From: Dietzia sp032248695
GTDB taxonomy: Bacteria; Actinomycetota; Actinomycetes; Mycobacteriales; Mycobacteriaceae
Assembly: GCF_032248695.1 (NCBI RefSeq)
Contig: NZ_JAVHXC010000007.1
Location: 1-64,000, forward strand
Length of the DNA: 64,000 bases
Reading direction: 5' to 3'
The notes beneath the pieces were generated by a model, which was given only the letters and a program-made list of their open reading frames with translations, was not told the DNA's origin and did not search any database. This document shows, in pieces, positions 32,112 through 40,162 of this stretch (positions are counted from its first letter, which is position 1; each line of letters opens with the position of its first letter). A program made the position numbers and the translations under genes.

Positions 32112-33530
32112 TCAACGCCCGGACAGGTAGGTCAGCGCGGAGCGCGCCGCGTTCCACCCGGCCATCCCGTGCGCCCCGGCGCCGGGCGGGGTGGCCGCGG
32201 AGCAGATGTAGACGCCCGGCACGCCGGTCGAGTACGGGTCGAGAGCCACCCTGGGGCGGAAGACCAACTGGCGGGGATCGTTGGCACCTGTGACGATATC
32301 GCCGCCCACGTAGTTGGGGTTGTGTTCCCAGATCTGTCCGGGCGAGCGTGTGTGGATGTGCAGGACGCGGTCACGGAACCCCGGCGCGAAGCGCTCGATC
32401 TGATCGATGATCGTCTGCGTGGCGTCCCCGGTCCATCCGGCGGGGACGTGCGCGTAGGCGTCGACAGGGTGGATCCCGTCGCGGGCGCGGCCCGGGTCGG
32501 CCACGGACTGCTGTCCGACGAGGATGAACGGCCGCGCCGGCATCCTGCCGTTCACGACCTGACGTTCGGCGTCGGCGATCTCGGCGAAGCTCCCCCCGAC
32601 GTGGACGGTGCCCGCGCGACGCGACGGCTCGTGGGCCCACGGGATGGCCCCCTCCACGGCGAAGGCGACCTGGAACGCGGCCGGGCCGTGGCGGAAGCGA
32701 CGATAGGCGCGCTCGACCCGGCGGGGCAGGACGCCGGCCAGGATCTGGGCGGCGGCGGTCGGGGAGGTGTCGAGCATGACGATGTCCGGGGCGCCCAGCT
32801 GGCACACGTCGCGGACGGTGGTCCCGGTCTCGATCCGGCCGCCACGCGCGCGCAGCATCCGGGCCATCGTGGCGGCGATGGTCTCCGACCCTCCGACGGC
32901 GACCGGCCACCCGTAGCGGTGGGCGGCGGTTCCGAGGGCCACCCCGATGGCGGAGGACATGAAGGAGCCCAGGGGGCGGAAGGCGTGTGCGGCGACCCCG
33001 GCGAACAGGGCGCGGGCCTCGTCGGTCCGCCACCGCCGGGCGAGCATCCCGGCGGGCAGGGCGGCGTAGGTGCCGAACCGCGCCAGGGCCACCGGGTGCT
33101 CGGGGACGTGGAGCAGCGGTCGGAGGAAGTCCTCGGTGATCCGGGGGAACCGGTCGGTGAGGGGGCCGAACATCCGCTGGTAGGACGCCGAGTCGGTGCC
33201 GAGGCCGGCGGCGGTCCGCTCGACCGACTGCCACACGGCCGCGCCCCGACCACCGTCCAGGGGATGGGAGTACTGGATCTCGGGTAGGGCCCACCGCAGA
33301 CCGTTCGCCTCGAGGTCGAACCGGCGGCTGAAGCCGGTGTCGAGTGCCAGCGGGTGGAAGCCCGAGCACTGGTCGTGCAGGAGGCCCGGGACGGTCAGCT
33401 CGCCCGAGCGGGTCCCGCCGCCGACGGAGTCGGATGCTTCCAGAACGGTCACATCGACTCCGTCGGCGGCGAGGGTCAACGCGGCGGCCAGACCGTTGGG
33501 TCCGCTGCCCACGATGATCGCTGTCGGCAT
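32112..33530 (-). CDS. FAD-dependent phytoene-dehydrogenase-like oxidoreductase
   Basis: A 472-aa flavoenzyme of the COG1233 group. The N-terminal dinucleotide site is AIIVGSGPNGLAAALTLAADGVDVTVLEAS, followed by GGGTRSGELTVPGLLHDQCSGFHPL. The C-terminal FAD-binding signature is GVYICSAATPPGAGAHGMAGWNAARSAL. Relatives desaturate or saturate isoprenoid and retinoid chains, but many members are uncharacterised. It follows the DUF3556 gene with only 4 bp between stop and start, so it is tightly coupled. No phytoene synthase is present nearby, so a carotenoid role is not supported. Confidence 0.85.
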   Translation of the reverse strand: MPTAIIVGSGPNGLAAALTLAADGVDVTVLEASDSVGGGTRSGELTVPGLLHDQCSGFHPLALDTGFSRRFDLEANGLRWALPEIQYSHPLDGGRGAAVWQSVERTAAGLGTDSASYQRMFGPLTDRFPRITEDFLRPLLHVPEHPVALARFGTYAALPAGMLARRWRTDEARALFAGVAAHAFRPLGSFMSSAIGVALGTAAHRYGWPVAVGGSETIAATMARMLRARGGRIETGTTVRDVCQLGAPDIVMLDTSPTAAAQILAGVLPRRVERAYRRFRHGPAAFQVAFAVEGAIPWAHEPSRRAGTVHVGGSFAEIADAERQVVNGRMPARPFILVGQQSVADPGRARDGIHPVDAYAHVPAGWTGDATQTIIDQIERFAPGFRDRVLHIHTRSPGQIWEHNPNYVGGDIVTGANDPRQLVFRPRVALDPYSTGVPGVYICSAATPPGAGAHGMAGWNAARSALTYLSGR

Positions 33531-33534
33531 GGAC

Positions 33535-35415
33535 TCAGCTCATCCCGACGGTGGACTCGTCGTGACCCGCCGCGGTCGGGGCGGTGGACAGGTCGCCCTC
33601 GGCGCCCGGGGAGGACGGCACCGTCGACGAGGCCCGCTCCGCGGCCGGCAGGTACTCCGGATGACGCCAGGTCACGGTGTAGGGGATGGGGCCGTTCGGC
33701 AGCCACGGCTGCTCCTTCACCACGTCGCGGACGTCGTAATGGCCGCGCTCGACCACGCCGAGAGCGGCGTCGATCACCCGGTACTCGATGGTCTTCTTGT
33801 GCAGCGGCTGCGACTCGGTCCACACGCTGAGGAACTCGCCCGGGGCGAAGTGGCAGCGCTTCTGCACGGCGGCGATCGTCCGCTCGTCGAACAGGTGCCC
33901 GTCGCCGAACTGCCAGCCGGAGAAGAAGGTGCACATGACCTCGCCCTCGCGGAACCGGTAGTTCTCCATGCTGTCCACGACGTCCGGGAAGATCGACATG
34001 TGGCCGCGGCCCTGGGTGTTCATCATGCGGAACGCGGTGGTCTTCTGGAGGAACATCTCCGCGCCGGCCTCGCCGAACAGGCTCGAGAGCTGGTGCTTGG
34101 GCGAGGTCATGGAGGTGACGAACTCGGGGTTGTCCAGCTTGGCCTCGCAGCCGTTGTTCCGGAACGCCATGGTGGAGTTGGCCCAGTTGCCGGCGTACTG
34201 GCGCATGGACATGAGGAACGAGATCTTGTCCGGGCGGAAGTTCCCGACGATCGGCAGGGTGAGGGTCAATACCGCGGCGCCCACCACGATCCACGGGCTG
34301 CTCGCGTCCCACAGGGCGTAACCGTCGCCGCTGAAGAAGGCCAGGAACACGATCGGCGTCGCGAAGACGTAGAAGAGGTTCCACTCCTGCGGCATGGCCA
34401 GGGCGAACATCGAGTAGATGAAGACGTGGAAGCACATCATGAACGCGGCCGCGAGGACCGCGACGGTCCAGTTGGTGGTGAACAGCAGGATGAGCGGGAC
34501 CACGAACTCGACGACCGTGCCCATGACGTGGGCGGCGAAGAACGCGACCTTGGTGGGCATGAGGTCGTTCGGGGCGTCCCGGTAGAGGGACCTACGGAGT
34601 GCCTTGGACCTGATCAGCGGGCCGTTGGTGAGCATAGTCTGCACGGTGGGCGTGAAGTGGACGCCGATCTTGGACAGGAACGCGCCCCACCACACGGCGA
34701 ACATGGCGATCTTGGCGACGACGATCATGTCCACGTGGCCGCCGCCGTACATCGTGAGCACGCCGAAGCCCAGCAGGATGACCGAGTACTGCTCGGGCCG
34801 GGAGGCGAGGAACGTCACCCGGTCGCGCAGGCCCAGGACGAGTTGTAGCGCGACGTAGGCGATGAACGGCCAGGCCGGGACGAGGCCGGCCTCGCTGTAG
34901 GCGGCCGCGGTCTGCTGGCCGGGCAGGACCAGTCCGAGGAAGAGGCTGGCGAGCATGCCGAAGTACAGGGCCACGTCGACGGCCTTGCGCTCGTCGCCCC
35001 TGGTGAAGGGCACCTTGTCCGGCCACGGCGGGAGCCGGAGCGTCCCGGTGCGCATCCAGTAGCGGTAGCCGGCGGTGTTGGGCTTGAACTTGAACGCGAG
35101 CGGGCCCCAGGACTCGTTGAACCCGGTGGCGGACCACAGGACGACCCACAGCATCGCCTTCTGGTAGACGATCAGCTCACCCCACCAGGCCCCGAGGTCG
35201 GTCAGGGGGAGGCCGGGCGTGGACAGGCCGATGATCAGCCAGCCCCCGAGGAAAAAGAACAGGCCCTTGACGAGGTAGAGCGAGTGCATGATCTTCGGGG
35301 CGCCGAAGCCGTGGTCGACCCAGTGGTGGGCGAGCAGCTTCATGCGCTCCATGACCGGTATCGACTCGAACTTGTCCGGGTCGATATCGGGTACGTCGGC
35401 GGTGAGGAATGCCAT
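33535..35415 (-). CDS. DUF3556 polytopic membrane protein
   Basis: A 626-aa protein recognised as the actinobacterial DUF3556 family by its opening MAFLTADVPDIDPDKFESIPVMERMK-type sequence and GAPKIMHSLYLVKG. About ten hydrophobic segments lie between residues 45 and 400; conserved-looking charged and aromatic loops include FNESWGPLAFKFKPN and WMRTGTLRLPPWP. The C-terminal 200 residues are soluble (about 410-626) and include GHLFDERTIAAVQKRCHF and VTWRHPEYLPAAER. Function unknown. It lies between an acyl-CoA synthetase and a FAD oxidoreductase, so a membrane enzyme acting on a lipid is plausible. ATG 35415 has a GGAG-type site. Confidence 0.8.
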   Translation of the reverse strand: MAFLTADVPDIDPDKFESIPVMERMKLLAHHWVDHGFGAPKIMHSLYLVKGLFFFLGGWLIIGLSTPGLPLTDLGAWWGELIVYQKAMLWVVLWSATGFNESWGPLAFKFKPNTAGYRYWMRTGTLRLPPWPDKVPFTRGDERKAVDVALYFGMLASLFLGLVLPGQQTAAAYSEAGLVPAWPFIAYVALQLVLGLRDRVTFLASRPEQYSVILLGFGVLTMYGGGHVDMIVVAKIAMFAVWWGAFLSKIGVHFTPTVQTMLTNGPLIRSKALRRSLYRDAPNDLMPTKVAFFAAHVMGTVVEFVVPLILLFTTNWTVAVLAAAFMMCFHVFIYSMFALAMPQEWNLFYVFATPIVFLAFFSGDGYALWDASSPWIVVGAAVLTLTLPIVGNFRPDKISFLMSMRQYAGNWANSTMAFRNNGCEAKLDNPEFVTSMTSPKHQLSSLFGEAGAEMFLQKTTAFRMMNTQGRGHMSIFPDVVDSMENYRFREGEVMCTFFSGWQFGDGHLFDERTIAAVQKRCHFAPGEFLSVWTESQPLHKKTIEYRVIDAALGVVERGHYDVRDVVKEQPWLPNGPIPYTVTWRHPEYLPAAERASSTVPSSPGAEGDLSTAPTAAGHDESTVGMS

Positions 35416-35478
35416 GGGTACTCCTTGGTGGGCGGGATGAGGGTGAGGGATCGGGTGGGGAGGGCGGGAGGGCCCGGG

Positions 35479-36936
35479 TCAGGCGGCGAGTGACGCCCGG
35501 AGCCCGGGCTTGTCGATCTTGCCGACGGGGTTCTTGGGCAGCTCGGGGGTGATCTCGACGTGCACGGGCACCTTCGCGCGGGTGAGGTGGCGGCGGCAGT
35601 GCTCGATCACGGCCTCGGGCGTGAGGTCGGCGTCGGGGTAGGGGACGACGAACGCGACGGGAACCTCGCCCATGACGTCGTCGGGGCGACCGACCACGGC
35701 CACCTCGAGTACGCCGGGCAGGCTGCCGATCGCGTTCTCGATCTCCTTGGGATAGAGGTTCTCGCCGCCGCGGATGATCATGTCCTTGAGGCGGTCGACG
35801 ATCGTGAGGTAGCCGTCCTCGTCGAGTCTGCCGACGTCGCCGGTCCGGACCCAGCCGTCGACGATCGTCTCGGCGGTGGCCTCGGGCCGGTTGAGGTAGC
35901 CGGCCATGACGGTCGGGCCGGTGATGAGCACCTCGCCCGTCTGGCCGGTGGGGACGTCGTGGAGGGCGTCGTCGACGACGCGGATGCGTTGGCCGGGCAG
36001 GGCCGGGCCGACGGTGCCGGGCTTGCGGGGGCCGTCGATGGGGTTGACGGCCGAGGCGCAGGTGGCCTCGGTCAGGCCGTACCCCTCGAGGATGGGTGCG
36101 TCGAGGAACTCCTCGGCCGCGGCGAGCAGTTCGCGGGTGGCCGGGGCGGCACCACATACCGCGAACCGGAGGGAGGACATGTCCGGCCGCCGGCCCTCGG
36201 CCCGGCTCAGCAGGAGGGCGTAGATGGTGGGCACGGCGGAGAAGTAGGTGGGGCGTCGCTGTTCGACGGTGTCGAAGAACCTGGTGGCGTCGAAGCCGCC
36301 GAGGATCGTGAGCTGGGCGCCCACCCGGAGCGGCGCCAGGAGGCTCACCATGAGCGCGTTGACGTGGAACAACGGCAGGACCAGCAGGCAGTGGTCGTCC
36401 GCGGTCATCCGCATGGACTCGACCATCATCCCGGACATCGCCGTGGCGTTGTCGTGGGTGAGCATCACGCCCTTGGGGCGTCCCGTCGAGCCGCTGGTGT
36501 AGATCACCAGGGCGAGCTCGTCACCGGCGAGCTCGACGGGGTCGAGCTCCGGTCCCTCCCCGGCGGTCCTTAGGTCATCAACGCTAACCGCGGGGCGGCC
36601 TCCTGAGGGGGAGCCGTGCCCGGCGTTGACGACGAGGGCGGCGTCGGCGTCCGCGATCTGGTGGTCGGCCTCGGCGGCGGTGAACTGTGGGTTGATCGGG
36701 GTGGCGGCCGCGCCGAGGTACCAGGCGGCGAAGATGGAGATCACCAGCTCGCTGCGGTTGGGCAGCATCACGGCCACCACGTCTCCGCTGCTCACGCCGA
36801 GGTCGCGGAACTGTGCGGCGACGGCGGACACCCTCGCGTCGAGCTCGCGGAACGTCAGTTGCGTGTGCTCGTCGCGGATGGCGGGGGCGTCTCCGTAGCG
36901 GTCCGCCAGCGCTCTGGGGAGGTATCCGGGTGTCAC
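35479..36936 (-). CDS. Acyl-CoA synthetase (AMP-binding family)
   Basis: A 485-aa member of the adenylate-forming family. Motifs: VIYTSGSTGRPKGVMLTHDN (P-loop-like A3, about 145-165), GYGLTEATCA (A5), GWVRTGDVGRLDEDGYLTIV (A7/A8), KDMIIRGGENLYPKEIE and the catalytic Lys in LPKNPVGKIDKPGL (A10). It activates a carboxylic acid with ATP and CoA; the substrate is not apparent. The first gene of the leftward group. GTG 36936 is placed behind GAGGAG; an overlapping ATG is out of frame. Confidence 0.9.
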   Translation of the reverse strand: MTPGYLPRALADRYGDAPAIRDEHTQLTFRELDARVSAVAAQFRDLGVSSGDVVAVMLPNRSELVISIFAAWYLGAAATPINPQFTAAEADHQIADADAALVVNAGHGSPSGGRPAVSVDDLRTAGEGPELDPVELAGDELALVIYTSGSTGRPKGVMLTHDNATAMSGMMVESMRMTADDHCLLVLPLFHVNALMVSLLAPLRVGAQLTILGGFDATRFFDTVEQRRPTYFSAVPTIYALLLSRAEGRRPDMSSLRFAVCGAAPATRELLAAAEEFLDAPILEGYGLTEATCASAVNPIDGPRKPGTVGPALPGQRIRVVDDALHDVPTGQTGEVLITGPTVMAGYLNRPEATAETIVDGWVRTGDVGRLDEDGYLTIVDRLKDMIIRGGENLYPKEIENAIGSLPGVLEVAVVGRPDDVMGEVPVAFVVPYPDADLTPEAVIEHCRRHLTRAKVPVHVEITPELPKNPVGKIDKPGLRASLAA

Positions 36937-37114
36937 ATCGTCTCCTCGTCACGGCCTGTGTGATCTCGGACACTACTGGCCGCGATCAGGGCGTTCATCG
37001 TGAGATGTGACGAAGTTCACCGGAGCGTTTGTGCACCGTGCACTACCGCGGGCGGTCGGGGCGGAAGCCCCGGAGCGGAAAGACCCGAGCGGAGACGGCG
37101 GAGCGGAAACGACG

Positions 37115-37139
37115 AAGGCCCTCCCGGCGGGAGGGCCTT
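37115..37139 (-). terminator. Terminator of the tRNA-Gly transcript
   Basis: Reading leftward, AAGGCCCTCCC-GCC-GGGAGGGCCTT (11-bp stem, 3-nt loop) is followed by CGTCGTTTCC. It lies 9 bp after the end of the tRNA. Confidence 0.8.
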
Positions 37140-37147
37140 GATCGGTG

Positions 37148-37221
37148 TGGAGCCGATGACGGGAATCGAACCCGCGCTGTCTGCTTGGGAAGCAGAAGTT
37201 CTACCATTGAACTACATCGGC
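37148..37221 (-). tRNA. tRNA-Gly (anticodon CCC)
   Basis: Folded by eye: acceptor GCCGATG pairs with CATCGGC, discriminator T and encoded CCA end. The anticodon stem TCTGC/GCAGA encloses the loop TTCCCAA, so the anticodon is CCC, reading GGG. The T loop GTTCGAATC is standard. The gene is leftward with a terminator after it. No other tRNA was found nearby. Confidence 0.95.
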
Positions 37222-37282
37222 ATCGCCTGCTGGAGGCGGTGTTCAGACTAGCACGGCCCCCGACCGGAGTCGGGAACCCGGG

Positions 37283-37549
37283 TCACTTGCGGGTGGAATC
37301 CCGCGCGGACTTCCGCCTCGCCCCGGGCGTCATGGGGCGCTTGGGCTGGTTCAGGGACGCGCGGGGGACGAACCCGAACGCCACGCCGCCGATCACCGCC
37401 ATCGCGAGTCCGCCGATGATCCACGGGATGACGGAGCCGCCGCTGGTGACCCCCATCAGCACGATGAGCACGCCCACGCCGACGCACACCCACGACCACT
37501 GGGTCCAGCGCCAGATGTACTTCGAGGGCTCTTCCCTGAACTCGTCCAT
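37283..37549 (-). CDS. Small two-helix membrane protein
   Basis: An 88-aa protein of unknown function with two hydrophobic segments (WVCVGVGVLIVLMGV and VIPWIIGGLAMAVIGGVAFGF) and a basic C-terminal tail (KRPMTPGARRKSARDSTRK). The N-terminus is Trp-rich (YIWRWTQWSW). ATG 37549 lacks a strong Shine-Dalgarno sequence. Codon use fits a real gene. Confidence 0.65.
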   Translation of the reverse strand: MDEFREEPSKYIWRWTQWSWVCVGVGVLIVLMGVTSGGSVIPWIIGGLAMAVIGGVAFGFVPRASLNQPKRPMTPGARRKSARDSTRK

Positions 37550-37763
37550 GGGCCCATTTCACCACGTCAGCCGCGGTCGGTGCATATCCGTGACGGCGTC
37601 AGGGGGAACGCGACGGGCGGGCCCGGCGCCCGATGTGGCAGGTCTCACGTCGATTCCGGGGTGAATCGGGAAGGAACGGGTTCCCTCCGGCGCTGAACTG
37701 GAGGATAGTCCGTTTTGCACGGACGGCGCCCGGCGGACGGGCGGCGCTGACAGGAGGTGCGTG

Positions 37764-38576
37764 ATGGACGGCGTGGGGGAGCGGCCCGTCGCGGAACGGG
37801 TGAGGACCGTGCTGGCGCGCGGCGCGTCGGGGACCGTCGGGGCGGGGATGCTGCGCCGTCCCCTGCGGTCGGCGCGGGTCCGCGACGACGGGATCGTCGT
37901 ACTGGTCGTGGACGTCGGCGGGGCGGCGCGCGAGGTGGGCGACGTCGCGCGGGTCGCGGCCCCGGGCGCCTCCGCGACGGTGGAGATCGTGGACATCGTC
38001 TGCACGGGCCGGTGTCGTGGCGCCGCGCCGCGCCCCTCGTTCTCCCTCGACGGCCGTCCCGCGCCGTGCGGGGGCCGGGGGAGGGAGTACGACGACGAGT
38101 GCGCGGTCGCCCGCGGCATCGTCACCCTCTCGGGGATCGTGACCGCCTCCTCTCCGGCGCGGCGGCGTCGACTGGTCGCGGCGGACGGCGGCGATCACGA
38201 CGGGAGCGGGGACGTCGGGTCGCTGAGGTTGAGCGAGCTCCAGCCGCTGGAGATCACCTACGTCGGGGCCGACGGGGTGCACGTGGTGCCGCGCTCGGAT
38301 CTCGCGGCCGCCGGCGTGGACCCGATCGCGGTGGACGAGCAGGCGTGGCTGCGGCGACTGTCCGCGGACCGGGGGTTGGCCGCCCGGCTGGCGCTGCGCG
38401 CAGGGCGGCAGATCGCGGGCACCGAGCCCTGCCTCGCCGGGATCGACCGCTACGGGATCGACGTGAACATCGGCTCCGTGCACTCCGGGTTCCGTGAGCT
38501 CGTGCGCGTGGCGTTCCCGCAGGTCTGCGACGATTCCGACGACGTCCACCGCGTCCTCGCCGAGCTGTCACGGTGA
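37764..38576 (+). CDS. DUF2470-like protein (copy 1)
   Basis: A 270-aa cytoplasmic protein. The C-terminal domain (about 220-270) has GIDRYGIDVNIGSVHSGFRELVRVAFPQ followed by a helix, the pattern of DUF2470 domains that are found at the end of HugZ-type heme-binding proteins. The N-terminal part (beta-rich, IVVLVVDVGG, ATVEIVDIVCTGRC) resembles the split-barrel part of that family. It is probably involved in heme or iron use; this is inferred from family and from the iron box of the adjacent paralogue. ATG 37764 has AGGAGG at 6 bp. The copy lacks an iron box of its own that I can see. Confidence 0.6.
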   Translation: MDGVGERPVAERVRTVLARGASGTVGAGMLRRPLRSARVRDDGIVVLVVDVGGAAREVGDVARVAAPGASATVEIVDIVCTGRCRGAAPRPSFSLDGRPAPCGGRGREYDDECAVARGIVTLSGIVTASSPARRRRLVAADGGDHDGSGDVGSLRLSELQPLEITYVGADGVHVVPRSDLAAAGVDPIAVDEQAWLRRLSADRGLAARLALRAGRQIAGTEPCLAGIDRYGIDVNIGSVHSGFRELVRVAFPQVCDDSDDVHRVLAELSR

Positions 38577-38605
38577 GCTGCCGCACAAAATTTTCCTGAA
38601 AAGCC

Positions 38606-38634
38606 TTGCCTTTGAGGTAAGCCTTACCTAAGTT
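38606..38634 (+). promoter_or_regulatory. Promoter of the second DUF2470-like gene
   Basis: TTGCCT (38606-38611) and TAAGTT (38629-38634) are 17 bp apart, about 105 bp upstream of the start codon, and overlap the iron box at 38613-38631. Confidence 0.6.
38613..38631. promoter_or_regulatory. DtxR/IdeR-type iron box
   Basis: TGAGGTAAGCCTTACCTAA matches the 19-bp DtxR/IdeR consensus TTAGGTTAGCCTAACCTAA at 16 of 19 positions. It covers the spacer and -10 of the promoter, so iron-loaded repressor should block transcription of the downstream gene. Confidence 0.85.
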
Positions 38635-38738
38635 CATCGCTGCGGGTAGTCACGTCCCCGCACCCCGCTCCCCGTTCCGGCGCCGTCCCTGAGGCGCCGG
38701 AACGGGAGACGGGAACCGCGACGACGAGAGGCGAAGGC

Positions 38739-39503
38739 ATGCGATCACTGGTGGGACCCGTCCCTGAGCCGGCCGAGCGGGCGAGTTCGGCGCTACGCCG
38801 TTGCGCGAGGGGCTACCTGGCTCTGCCCACCGCCACGCCCGCGGTCGCCCTCGTGCACCAGACCCCGGGGACCGCCGACCTCAGCCTGGTGATCCCGATG
38901 GCCGACGCCGCGACAATCGGGTTCGGCGGGGTCACCGCCCGACTCGAGGTACTCGACGAGGTCGTCGGGGGAGTGGCACAGGGACGCTGCCGCCGCATCG
39001 TCGTCGTCGACGGCCGCGTCGAACAGACCGGCACGCGCTCCCAACGGATCACCGCCGCGGACATCGCGCGAGACCTCCCCGACTCCGCCCTCCTGGGGGT
39101 CGGATCCGACTCCGCGCTCGTCCGGCTCCGCGCCGAGAAGATCATCCTCACCGACGACGACGGCGTCACCGACATCGCCCCCGACGACCTCGCCACCTCC
39201 GGACCCGACCCGTTCACCGACCTCGAGGGACACTGGCTCGACCACCTCAACGACCCCCGCTGCCAGGTCGTCCCCCGCATCGCGATGCGCGTCTGCCGCT
39301 GCCTGCCCGCCGTGCGCCCCCTGCTCATCGGCATCGACCGCGCCGGCGTCGACATCGAGCTCGTCGACCGCGAGGGCCGCATCCGCCGCGAGCGGCTGCC
39401 CTTCGCCGAGGCGTGCACGGGCGTCACCGAGCTCGGCACCCAGCTCCGGTTGCTGGCAGGGGGCGCGCGGTACCCTCAGGACCGTGCTGCTCTCCGACCG
39501 TGA
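38739..39503 (+). CDS. DUF2470-like protein (copy 2), predicted iron-repressed
   Basis: A 254-aa paralogue of the upstream gene. The C-terminal domain reads GIDRAGVDIELVDREGRIRRERLPFAEACTGVTELGTQLRLL, again a DUF2470 pattern. The N-terminus has a helix and a beta-rich segment (TADLSLVIPMADAATIGFGG). ARRRCARGYLAL-type Arg/Cys sequence is at the start. The iron box in its promoter predicts expression under iron limitation, consistent with heme utilisation. The end overlaps the dcd start by 20 bp, so transcription may run into dcd. Confidence 0.7.
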   Translation: MRSLVGPVPEPAERASSALRRCARGYLALPTATPAVALVHQTPGTADLSLVIPMADAATIGFGGVTARLEVLDEVVGGVAQGRCRRIVVVDGRVEQTGTRSQRITAADIARDLPDSALLGVGSDSALVRLRAEKIILTDDDGVTDIAPDDLATSGPDPFTDLEGHWLDHLNDPRCQVVPRIAMRVCRCLPAVRPLLIGIDRAGVDIELVDREGRIRRERLPFAEACTGVTELGTQLRLLAGGARYPQDRAALRP

Positions 39504-40047
39504 CCTCCGTGCCGAGCTCGACGCCGGACGGCTCGGCATCGACCCGTTCGACCCCCAGCTGATCCAGCCGTCGAGCATCGACGTCCGACTCGACCGGCTG
39601 TTCCGGGTGTTCAACAACTCCCGCTACACCCACATCGACCCGGCGCAGCAGCAGGACGAGCTCACCGAGCTGGTCGAGGTGGCCGACGGCGACCCGTTCG
39701 TCCTCCACCCCGGCGAGTTCGTACTGGGCGCCACCCTCGAGCGGCTCGCCCTGCCCGACGACCTCGCCGGTCGCCTCGAGGGCAAGTCCTCCCTCGGCCG
39801 CCTCGGGCTGCTCACCCACTCCACCGCAGGGTTCATCGACCCCGGTTTCGACGGCCACATCACGCTCGAGCTGTCGAACGTCGCGAACCTGCCCATCACG
39901 CTGTGGCCCGGGATGAAGATCGGCCAGCTGTGCCTGTTCCGGCTCTCCAGCCCCGCCGAGACCCCGTACGGCAGCGCGCGGGTGGGATCCAAGTACCAGG
40001 GCCAGCGCGGCCCCACCGCCTCCAAGGCCTACCTCAACTTCCGGTGA
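39484..40047 (+). CDS. dcd: dCTP deaminase (possibly bifunctional dCTP deaminase/dUTPase)
   Basis: A 187-aa enzyme of pyrimidine nucleotide synthesis. It opens with MLLSDRDLRAEL and has QLIQPSSIDVRLDRLFRVF, the catalytic region EGKSSLGRLGLLTHSTAGFIDPGFDGHITLELSN and GSKYQGQRGPTASKAYLNF. In actinobacteria this family often makes dUMP directly from dCTP. The start is GTG 39484 inside the end of the preceding gene. A short hairpin follows. Confidence 0.95.
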   Translation: MLLSDRDLRAELDAGRLGIDPFDPQLIQPSSIDVRLDRLFRVFNNSRYTHIDPAQQQDELTELVEVADGDPFVLHPGEFVLGATLERLALPDDLAGRLEGKSSLGRLGLLTHSTAGFIDPGFDGHITLELSNVANLPITLWPGMKIGQLCLFRLSSPAETPYGSARVGSKYQGQRGPTASKAYLNFR

Positions 40048-40055
40048 GCTGACCC

Positions 40056-40078
40056 GCCCCGCCCGCCGTCGGCGGGGC
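40056..40078. terminator. Hairpin after dcd
   Basis: GCCCCGCC pairs with GGCGGGGC across a 7-nt loop, 9 bp after the dcd stop. Confidence 0.6.
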
Positions 40079-40162
40079 TCGTCGCCTCCGCGGCGCGCGC
40101 TGCTCGTCCGCCGTTCACCAGCGCGTTCCCACCGCGCCGCGTGAACGCGGTAGAACGGCGCC

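Noticed and set aside
32112..33530. Carotenoid pathway suggested by the phytoene-dehydrogenase-like gene
   Set aside because: No phytoene synthase, cyclase or GGPP synthase occurs in the window; the family also contains many unrelated FAD enzymes.
36999..37251. Open frame across the tRNA-Gly gene
   Set aside because: It overlaps a well-folded tRNA and its terminator, so it is not a gene.
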